From positions 36,422,052 to 36,486,051 of the forward strand of contig NC_087062.1 of the NCBI RefSeq assembly GCF_963678635.1: a DNA stretch of 64,000 bases, in the 5' to 3' direction. The DNA comes from Symsagittifera roscoffensis (Eukaryota > Xenacoelomorpha > Acoela > Convolutidae). The notes beneath the pieces were generated by a model. That model did no database searches. It was not told the DNA's origin and saw only the letters and a list, made by a program, of their open reading frames with translations. The translations under genes and the position numbers were made by a program. This document shows, piece by piece, positions 56,233-63,178 of this stretch. Numbering within the stretch: position 1 is the stretch's first letter; the number at the start of each line of letters is the position of its first letter.

Positions 56233-56707
56233 TTCTTATCGTGTTGATTCTTGCTGTCGTGTAGTGTCTTCCTGTCTCGTTTCGATTCAATGGATTCAAT
56301 AAACAATTTTTGATCAATCAAGATCTAAAAAACAAGTCGCGACTTAAAACCATCATTTTTGGATACAACATCATTCAACTCTTTAAAACTCTCCATTGAA
56401 ATTCTCTTCTCAATTCTGATTTAAAAATTTAGCACCAAGGTGGATCGTCCACCTTTATCTTTGTCAGAGTAGCCCGAATGAGCGCTGTCACCTTGATGAC
56501 CTGGAGTACTCCAGGTCTTTTATGACACAAAACATAAAACATATCATAACAATAACATAACACACAAACACATAAACATCACACACCTATACTATCACAT
56601 AAAAACATAATCCCTAATACTGTACCTAAAACCTAACCTAATCTAAAACTTGACTCTAATTCTTATCGAGTAACTTAATAAAAACCACTTATCGCCGAGC
56701 GCAATTC
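56233..56707 (-). promoter_or_regulatory. 475-bp spacer with two perfect hairpins between pol and the second block
   Basis: This is AT-rich compared with the flanking coding sequence and not coding in any frame. It contains a perfect 20-bp palindrome GACCTGGAGTACTCCAGGTC at 56498-56517 and a hairpin AAGGTGGA-TCG-TCCACCTT at 56437-56455, about 40 bases apart. The minus-strand region above them is rich in G/T (TGTGATGTTTATGTGTTTGTG). The hairpins could act in the RNA, for example in reinitiation, splicing or packaging. That is inference. Confidence 0.6.
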
Positions 56708-57901
56708 TTAGCATATGCTCAGATAGTATTTTTTATGTAAGTAAACTTCGATGTCAGTCTCTGAAAAAATCACATGTATAGGTGCGTACAACTCTCTCGG
56801 ATGTAGCTTTCCCCTATTAGGGTCGTATACTGGCAACGAGAGAGAGGTCACTCCTCTCTCAACCAAAAAAACCCTGAGTCGAGTCAAGGCCAATACCAAG
56901 CTCTTTGGATCTACGTGATGCCTATCAGTGGCCTTGGTAACCAGGATCCACAAATGTTTCCTTGGTATCTGTGATGCAACAGGGGGCAGCGCTATCATCC
57001 CTCCCACACCAGGCCTCTGTTTCCATAAAAACTCGATATTTTTATACTCTCTTTTGAAGTCAGCCGCTAGTGCTGTTTTGAAGCTTACGCCCGCGGTTAT
57101 CGCTATGGCGCACGTGCGTTCCGTGAGTATGAAATCGCTGTCCGTTATGACGATATTGTTCAAATAATGGTTCGGTAGATCAAAATACGATTCAAAGATT
57201 CGTCCAAAAGGTGGTTTTTTAGCATTTTCGCCCTCTGTCTCTAGTTCTCCGGTTTCTCTTGCCGATTTCAATTTTTTTATTATCAGAGTTTCGGTGTGGG
57301 TGAGTCCTACCCCCACTCCCCGGACAAAAATATCCATCGACGTCCCCGTCGATCGCCCAAAATCTAGGAGATCGAGGTTGGATTGTGGAACACGTAGAGG
57401 ACCATCTGGGGCGACCCAGTTGGACTCGGTATTGTCATGACTGATGTATTTGATGCCGTCTTTATCGACGTCCTGAATCGTCAGGATCGTCTCTTTTGGA
57501 TCTGTCGGCAGATCATGGAGCCATTCGAGCACGCGCAAGTTTGTTAGTTCTTGCTCATGAGTCTGTTCCGCTTCTGGTTCGAACTCCACTTCCGGTTCTG
57601 ATCGATCGTCGATCCAATCTTGATCCATATCATTCACCAGGTCGATTTCTTCTAGCACCGCCATTTCGTCCAGTCCCACCAGCGAGTCTATGACATCACT
57701 TACAACTATCCTGTCTACAACGAAATCCTCGCCGTACGGGTTGTATTTCTTCTGGTTTTTTCCTCTCTTGCTTTGGCGTGTTTCCATAGTGAGAGGAAAG
57801 TCAGGCTGTATTCCTTTGTCAATTTCGATTTGTTCCGGGCAGTCCCAGTCTTCCTCGGCATAGGGTAGAGTTTCATCGTCCACCTCTACTCGCTCGGTCA
57901 A
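56708..57901 (-). CDS. Macro-like domain extension of Pol
   Basis: This is in the same frame as integrase, separated from it by a single TAG (57904-57902). It begins with a non-ATG codon, so it is a C-terminal extension of Pol rather than a separate gene, unless the TAG is read through. Residues 1-240 are acidic and unassigned (KYNPYGEDFVVDRIVVSDVI and a Glu-rich stretch near 100-120). Residues 250-390 resemble the TARG1/ALC1-like branch of macrodomains: ITDSDFILTERTCAIAITAG, TALAADFKREYKNIEFLWKQ, LWILVTKATDRHHVDPKSLV, RLRVFLVERGVTSLSLPVYD and FSETDIEVYLH. Macro domains bind or hydrolyse ADP-ribose. Here the glycine-rich phosphate loop after LPVYD is not canonical (PNRGKL), so binding is uncertain. 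It stops 475 bases before the second coding block. Confidence 0.65.
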   Translation of the reverse strand: MTERVEVDDETLPYAEEDWDCPEQIEIDKGIQPDFPLTMETRQSKRGKNQKKYNPYGEDFVVDRIVVSDVIDSLVGLDEMAVLEEIDLVNDMDQDWIDDRSEPEVEFEPEAEQTHEQELTNLRVLEWLHDLPTDPKETILTIQDVDKDGIKYISHDNTESNWVAPDGPLRVPQSNLDLLDFGRSTGTSMDIFVRGVGVGLTHTETLIIKKLKSARETGELETEGENAKKPPFGRIFESYFDLPNHYLNNIVITDSDFILTERTCAIAITAGVSFKTALAADFKREYKNIEFLWKQRPGVGGMIALPPVASQIPRKHLWILVTKATDRHHVDPKSLVLALTRLRVFLVERGVTSLSLPVYDPNRGKLHPRELYAPIHVIFSETDIEVYLHKKYYLSIC

Positions 57902-60655
57902 CTAGAGATCCAGTGGTAGGTCGCAGTCGTCCACCAACTCATTCCCGTCGTTTTTGTCGCGAGTACCCCTTTCATTCACTTCACAAGCAGGATCCACTAT
58001 CAAATAGTCTCCCTCTTGCATGTCCGCTGGGATGCACCAATCCTCTGACGAGGCATTGTGCGGTTTGATATTCTCGTAATGAGCTGCTCTTTCAGTGCTC
58101 AATCGATAAAAACGACCTCCTTGGTGCACCTCTGTTATCTGAAATGGACCACGCCATTTCTTTAATAATTTCTTGGTTCCTTTTGGTGGATCGCCAACTG
58201 AGTAGGCTTTTGCATCAGCTGTTCTTTTATCAAACCTCCTTTTTTGTCTAATTTGCGCCTGTTTCGTATTCCTCCTGCATAATTCATTGAGGTCCTGCTG
58301 TCTTCTAATAACATCCCGCACGTACGTTTGCGGTGCTGTCCTCTTCCCCTCATATTCGGGGTAAAAAAACGTCAACGGGAGCGCTTTTTCATGACCCGTT
58401 AACATCATGTGCGGACTTATTCCCGTGGTGGAATGCTCCGTGCTGTTGTAAGCACCCATCACTTGCGGCAAGTGCTTGTCCCAGTCATCCATGTAACGCG
58501 AGCAGTAGACTCTCAGCATGGATACCAGTGTGCGATTTTGCCTCTCGACTAGGCCATTCGTTTGCGGGTGATAAGTGGTCGAGTGGGCCTGCGCTACCTG
58601 CGACCTTTTCATCAACTCCTTCGTGAGATCACCCACGAATGCTTTGCCATTGTCCGATTGGAACGTGATGGGGCAGCCATGCCTCGCTATCCACATATTT
58701 ATCAAATGATCACATGTTTCTTCCGCCGATGCTGTCATACAGGGTGCTGCCTCCGCATACTTCGTAAAATGGTCGATCATTACCAGCACCTGATTATAGC
58801 CCGTTGCTGTCATGCAGATTTTCTGATGATCAATTTGCACCACTTCGTTGAAACCTGACGACTCTATTGACTGTAGGGGGAACCTTAGCTTCCTGGGATC
58901 CTTCGCCTGCTGACATGACAGGCATGCTGCGATCCACTTCTCACAAGCCTTCTTCAATCCCGGCCATTCGAATCGTTTCTGTATCCTGTTATACACTTTG
59001 TCCACGCCTTGATGGCCCATCTGATCATGTGAGCGAAAGGGCAATTCGGTCTGGTACAACTGTGGTAACACTATTGAATTGTATTTATAGAGGACCTTGT
59101 CCTCCTCTTTTTGTTTGCAGGCTACGATTCCGTCCTTGTTCAGGTACAACAAGTCGTTTCGCTTCAGGTAGAATTGCTTCAGGGTTTTGTAGCTGTCTTC
59201 TTCCAAGTCTCCCTTGTCAGGTGCTCCATTCTCGATCCATCTCTTCAGACTGCTCGTCATTCTATCATTTCGTTGAGCCCTTGGGAGATCCGACAGCCTG
59301 TACCTGGCTTTCAAATACGTCTTTACCACGTTCATTTGCCCACTCATTATCTCCGGAGCATGAGCATCGTCCATCAACTTGACACACCATATCTTTTTCA
59401 AAGGCGTCGCTTCCTGCACAGATGGTTCCAGATTGGTACGGACGACCGTACCATGTGGCAGCAATCTGGTTGGGCGTTTCGAAACTGCTATCAGCTCGAG
59501 CTCGTCTGCGGCTTTATCTACCACAGTGCCCTCTTCATCTGAGGTGTATCTGTCTCTGTCTGGATCCTGATGATTTTCTCGGTCCAGCCCACGCTGCTTC
59601 CACTCTACCAATAAGGAGTGGATTGCGATCTCTGACATTTCGGAATTGGAAGTTGTTTCAGACGTGTTGTCCCAGGACTGGGGCCTCGAGTCAACACTTG
59701 AGTCGACTGATTCCCCAACATCATATTCCAAGTTGTCTGAGATGTTTCTCGACTCCCCAGACAAAACTCTGTCCATCGGTCGCTTCAAACCTGACTCCCC
59801 GGACAAAATTCTGCCCCTAGGTGGTCTCGTCAACCTCTCCCCGGACAAGTCGTCCTGCACGGGCTCAAAGGTGTCTGACTCCTCAGACGAGTCGTCCTTG
59901 ACTGGCTCGAAGGTATCAGACTCCCCGGACATTGTCTCGTCCACGGACGAACAATCTGGGCTCGGCTCGTTTTCTTTTTTTGCATCCGTGAAGTGCACTC
60001 TCCTCGTGAAGCTAGATTTTGACTTAATCCTGACTTCCTCAGTGGTTTGGTTCTGTCTCAGTGTTCCATATTCAGTGAACGAAGTTCTCAATAAGACCTC
60101 CTTCGGCATCGAGCTCACCAGTTGATTGACTATCGACCTGCAATCCCGTTCAACGCCTCGGCTGCGAATGGACACTGACCTCTTCCCTGTTCTCTCGGTG
60201 ACAGTCAACCGCTGCATGGTCTCCATCCACTCACGATCATGCCTATCCACTTCCCTGTCCAACAAAACACGGAGCTTTCCCATGACGTAAGGCGCCACGT
60301 TCACCGTTCTGTTCAATAGAGCCATGCTGTTTATTCCTAGTCTGGTAAGTTCTTGATGTACCAAGTTGGATCGGACTAGCAGATCCAACGGAACGGGCTC
60401 GCCCCTGGCTAATAGTTTTATCTCCGCAGCCGTCTCCACTGGAAGGTCAGGGTGTCCGGGTATAGGATGCCCTGACTTTTCTAACCACCTAGTAAGTGGC
60501 AGTTTGTCGTAGGTTTCTTTGTCCAGAAAGGAAAACCCGTCTTTGATCTCTGATTGGTTAGCCTGTTTCTCCTCGATGCGCTCATAAAATTCTGTCTTTT
60601 TACTGAGGCTATCTGCGTTCTGGTGCTTGTCACGGGTACGGTGCTCTATGATCAT
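57902..60655 (-). CDS. Retroelement integrase with long N-terminal linker
   Basis: Integrase inserts the element cDNA into host DNA. This 917-codon frame continues RNase H across a TAA (60661-60659). Residues 1-230 are the RNase H-integrase connection. Residues 240-305 hold degenerate SGES / DTFEPV(K/Q)DD repeats. The HHCC zinc finger is His543, His548, Cys578, Cys581. The catalytic core has Asp609 (VVQIDHQ), Asp668 (FQSDNGK) and Glu704 (NGLVERQ), with 35 residues between the last two, so DD35E is complete. A GPY/F-like module follows (KKLLKKWRGPFQITEVHQGG). The VGD motif before it runs straight into PPKGTKK, lacking the usual short VW-type strand, which suggests a small deletion. The frame ends at TAG and the macro-like part follows in the same frame. 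Confidence 0.93.
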   Translation of the reverse strand: MIIEHRTRDKHQNADSLSKKTEFYERIEEKQANQSEIKDGFSFLDKETYDKLPLTRWLEKSGHPIPGHPDLPVETAAEIKLLARGEPVPLDLLVRSNLVHQELTRLGINSMALLNRTVNVAPYVMGKLRVLLDREVDRHDREWMETMQRLTVTERTGKRSVSIRSRGVERDCRSIVNQLVSSMPKEVLLRTSFTEYGTLRQNQTTEEVRIKSKSSFTRRVHFTDAKKENEPSPDCSSVDETMSGESDTFEPVKDDSSEESDTFEPVQDDLSGERLTRPPRGRILSGESGLKRPMDRVLSGESRNISDNLEYDVGESVDSSVDSRPQSWDNTSETTSNSEMSEIAIHSLLVEWKQRGLDRENHQDPDRDRYTSDEEGTVVDKAADELELIAVSKRPTRLLPHGTVVRTNLEPSVQEATPLKKIWCVKLMDDAHAPEIMSGQMNVVKTYLKARYRLSDLPRAQRNDRMTSSLKRWIENGAPDKGDLEEDSYKTLKQFYLKRNDLLYLNKDGIVACKQKEEDKVLYKYNSIVLPQLYQTELPFRSHDQMGHQGVDKVYNRIQKRFEWPGLKKACEKWIAACLSCQQAKDPRKLRFPLQSIESSGFNEVVQIDHQKICMTATGYNQVLVMIDHFTKYAEAAPCMTASAEETCDHLINMWIARHGCPITFQSDNGKAFVGDLTKELMKRSQVAQAHSTTYHPQTNGLVERQNRTLVSMLRVYCSRYMDDWDKHLPQVMGAYNSTEHSTTGISPHMMLTGHEKALPLTFFYPEYEGKRTAPQTYVRDVIRRQQDLNELCRRNTKQAQIRQKRRFDKRTADAKAYSVGDPPKGTKKLLKKWRGPFQITEVHQGGRFYRLSTERAAHYENIKPHNASSEDWCIPADMQEGDYLIVDPACEVNERGTRDKNDGNELVDDCDLPLDL

Positions 60656-60658
60656 GTG

Positions 60659-61255
60659 TTATCCATCCAGGCAAACGATCCAACGACCAATATAACTTTG
60701 GTCCATCGAATAGGTTTTCAGCCAGGCCAGGGCACGATTATCCACACGTAACTTGAAGGGAGCACTCCCCAAGTAGGCCCTGTATTTTTCCACGAAAGTG
60801 ATCACCGCAAACATCTCCGCTTTTGGTGCACCATACTTCATTTCAGTATCACTCAGGACTTTACTCCCGTAGGCTATCGGACGAAGAACCGTTCTCCCGT
60901 TCCACTCCTGCTCCTGGTGAAGTATGCCCGATATCGCAACCACTGATGCATCCGTATCCAGCACGAACATCCTCTTTTCTGTTGGCATGCCGAGGACCGG
61001 TGCCTCGCAAAGTTCACGTTTGATGTTTTCAAATGAAACTTGTGCCTCATCAGTCCAGGTGAACTTTTTGCCCTTGTTTCTCATCAACCTCTGCATGGGG
61101 TATATTTTGTCAGCATACCCCTTGATGAACTCTCGATAATAATTAGCGAATCCCAGAAAACTCATCAGCTGTGTATCTGTTTTAGGTGCCTTCCAGGTCA
61201 GCACCGCTTCAACCGCTTCGGGATCTGGTCTCACTCCATGTTTGTCAACCAGGCG
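60659..61255 (-). CDS. Retroelement RNase H
   Basis: RNase H removes the RNA strand during reverse transcription. The frame opens at about 61,255 after a one-base shift from RT. It covers the RT thumb/connection (SFLGFANYYREFIKGYA) and an RNase H with Asp (FVLDTDASVV), Glu (APKAEMFAV) and Asp (LRVDNRALAW), so the metal ligands are intact. It ends SYIGRWIVCLDG and then TAA, where family members have an aromatic residue. The next codons continue in frame into the integrase ORF, so the stop is a point lesion. Confidence 0.9.
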   Translation of the reverse strand, partial: RLVDKHGVRPDPEAVEAVLTWKAPKTDTQLMSFLGFANYYREFIKGYADKIYPMQRLMRNKGKKFTWTDEAQVSFENIKRELCEAPVLGMPTEKRMFVLDTDASVVAISGILHQEQEWNGRTVLRPIAYGSKVLSDTEMKYGAPKAEMFAVITFVEKYRAYLGSAPFKLRVDNRALAWLKTYSMDQSYIGRWIVCLDG

Positions 61256-61833
61256 AAAAACACCTCCTCCAACCTCTCTATGTGGTCTTCTAAGGTTGGT
61301 GTTCTAAGGTCAATCACGACATCATCGACATAACACATGATGAGATTCCCGTATTTCTTAGTGACGCTCGTGAGTGCCTGGGCCATCAGTCGCTGGAATG
61401 TGGCCGTCGCGTTGCACAATCCGAATGGCATCCTCTTCCACTGGAACAATCCCAGCTCACACGCGAAGCCTGTTTTCTCTCGATCTTGCTTTCTGAGTGG
61501 CACTTGCCAGAACGCAGAGCCCAAATCCAACGTCGTGAAGAATTTCGCGTCTCCCAGCTTGGATAGGCTCTCATCGATGCGGGGAATCGGGTATGCGTCC
61601 TTTATAATCATTGCGTTCAGATAACGAAAATCACAACAAAATCTGAGTTGTCCCCCTTTCTTTTTCGCCATGACCACGCCACAAGCCCATGGGGACTTCG
61701 ACGGCTCGATCATGTCGTACTCCATTAACATCTCGATCTCCTTCCTACACGCTTCTGACTTGTTTGGGGTCATTCTTCTCGCCCCTTCCCTATGAGGTAC
61801 GGAGCCCTCTTCTATCTCAATGTCGTGTTCTAC
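61231..61833 (-). CDS. Retroelement reverse transcriptase (palm and fingers)
   Basis: This copies element RNA into DNA. The frame has ATG at 61773 but is open from 61,833. Motifs in order are EMLMEYDMIEPSKSPWACGV, LRFCCDFRYLNAM, a first catalytic Asp in TTLDLGSAFWQVPL, FQWKRMPFGLCNATATFQ, and the active-site YVDD (CYVDDVVI, residues 148-151). All are typical of Ty3/gypsy. The frame is lost right after RLEEVF at a T run near 61,251. The usual segment between that point and the GVRPDPE start of the connection (about 20 residues in this group) is missing, so there is a deletion as well as a shift. The enzyme is almost certainly inactive. Confidence 0.92.
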   Translation of the reverse strand, partial: VEHDIEIEEGSVPHREGARRMTPNKSEACRKEIEMLMEYDMIEPSKSPWACGVVMAKKKGGQLRFCCDFRYLNAMIIKDAYPIPRIDESLSKLGDAKFFTTLDLGSAFWQVPLRKQDREKTGFACELGLFQWKRMPFGLCNATATFQRLMAQALTSVTKKYGNLIMCYVDDVVIDLRTPTLEDHIERLEEVFFAWLTNME

Positions 61834-62021
61834 AAATTACAACAACCTATGTCGGCCTTATGCTTCGAAAAAACGTCTGCGTTCCGATTTAGCACCGCTC
61901 TGAGCGAATCTAGTTCCTTGTCTGATATTTTACCCTTCAGATGTTCTATCTCAGGTAGGACAGGTTTATTCGCTGCTAACTCTGCTTCCGTCGGCTTCAT
62001 ATTACAGGAAAGTTGGAACAA
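61830..62021 (-). CDS. Retroelement pol: N-terminal approach to RT
   Basis: A short open frame reading EIEHLKGKISDKELDSLRAV and NADVFSKHKADIGCCN, the classic 'ADVFSKHKADIG' segment just before RT in gypsy elements. It is one frame away from both the upstream linker and RT. The shift into RT is at TTTGTAG near 61,832, where one G appears to be lost. Confidence 0.8.
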   Translation of the reverse strand: MFQLSCNMKPTEAELAANKPVLPEIEHLKGKISDKELDSLRAVLNRNADVFSKHKADIGCCNL

Positions 62022-62482
62022 CTAGACAGCCCATGATCTGTTTCCGACTTCATTGAAAACAATTTCCTAGAAGATTTCAATTCATTCACTCTTTTCATTA
62101 TACATTATTGGTTCGCATGTAATGGACATTTAGTTACATCAAACTTTTTCAAGTTCTCCACACTCTGAAAGTCTGTGTTCAGAGGCAAAGCGTAGCCAAG
62201 TTTCTTTCCCCTCTGTATTTTCACTGTTGTTGCTTCTGTGTTCAATAACACACTCACACACAGTCCGCTCTGAGTGAGTGAGAAGCTTCTTCCTAAAATA
62301 GCCGAGCTTTTACTGTTTGGATTTGGTACCAGACACACCTGTCTGTCATTGCTGAGTTCATTCAAGTTCCTCATCCTAAACGTCGCTACTACGGCTTGGT
62401 TTGGTTTTAATCTAACTTTTCGATCCAGAAAAATCGGCACCTTGGCCTGGTTAATTAAGATCTTATTAAGGTGTCTTTTTTC
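62022..62482 (-). CDS. Retroelement pol: protease-RT linker
   Basis: This is in the protease frame, after TAG 62485-62483. It contains the segment found between protease and RT in this group (LKPNQAVVATFRMRN, LTQSGLCVSVLLNTE, VKIQRGKKLGYALPL, FDVTKCPLHAN). A TAA at 62107-62105 interrupts it, and coding resumes in the same frame (RVNELKSSRKLFSMKSE) until a one-base shift near 62,025. Confidence 0.75.
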
Positions 62483-63178
62483 CTACTTTCTCTCAGGATC
62501 CTTGATCCTAATCAACCCGTCATTGAGATCGATCGTGACGTCAAAGTTGAGAACCAAATCCCTTCCTAAGATAAACTGATCGGATTCGTCCAAATTCTCC
62601 ACTACTAGGAAGCTCATCCAAAGATGTCTTCCTCCGAGCTGCAGTGAAATGATCGGGGTTCCTCCAGTCACATAGATCGCTCCCTGATTGGCCGCTGCCA
62701 ACCTGATGTTTGTCGGTATGAGATCCGACCTCTCGAAACTCATGTTGATCCAAGTTTTGACTGGAATGACACTAACCACTGCTCTCGTGTCTAGCAGTCC
62801 CTTTACTGAAAGTTGTCTGCCTTGCACGTCCAGCACGTGCGCAGCCAGATCGGCCTCGCAACCTATATGCACCGCATCTTGTTCGAGCATCGCGTTGTGT
62901 CCGATTCGTCTAACCTTCAGCTCCTCTTGACCAATGTATATCCGGCCAATCTGATCGTTCGCATCAGTTATGTGAGCTTTCGTGTAGATATTGATGCCAT
63001 CCACATTCATTAGGATCGGGTAAGGGCCATGGACATCGATGTAATGTCCATTCACTTTCATCAGCCTTGGACCTTCCGTTGTGAGCAGCGCTCGCAATGC
63101 CCTGGAGTCCAGTTTGGGATCTTTCTCCTTCAGGTAGTCGGCATAGATGTCCAGGTGGACTAGTGTAATTTCGGTTGT
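62483..63178 (-). CDS. Retroelement aspartic protease (active site altered)
   Basis: The retropepsin domain would cleave Gag-Pol. The frame opens at 63,178, just after a TGA, and overlaps the end of Gag by 19 bases in the -1 frame, so it has no start of its own. The active-site region is VKGLLDTRAVVSVIP, where D-T/S-G-A is expected. Gly is replaced by Arg (codon AGA at 62785-62783, one transition from GGA). The C-terminal FILGRDLVLNFDVTIDL matches the conserved ILGRD motif. The replaced glycine is invariant in active retropepsins, so this protease is probably dead. The frame ends at TAG and coding continues in frame. Confidence 0.88.
   Translation of the reverse strand, partial: TTEITLVHLDIYADYLKEKDPKLDSRALRALLTTEGPRLMKVNGHYIDVHGPYPILMNVDGINIYTKAHITDANDQIGRIYIGQEELKVRRIGHNAMLEQDAVHIGCEADLAAHVLDVQGRQLSVKGLLDTRAVVSVIPVKTWINMSFERSDLIPTNIRLAAANQGAIYVTGGTPIISLQLGGRHLWMSFLVVENLDESDQFILGRDLVLNFDVTIDLNDGLIRIKDPERK

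Noticed and set aside
50961-60125. Many plus-strand open frames of 60-175 codons opposite the retroelement
   Set aside because: They mirror the GC-rich minus-strand coding frames, show no motifs, and overlap confirmed domains such as integrase and SGNH.
63160-63178. Canonical -1 frameshift heptamer at the Gag-protease overlap
   Set aside because: CCGAAATTA does not fit X-XXY-YYZ. Only the overlap itself supports frameshifting.
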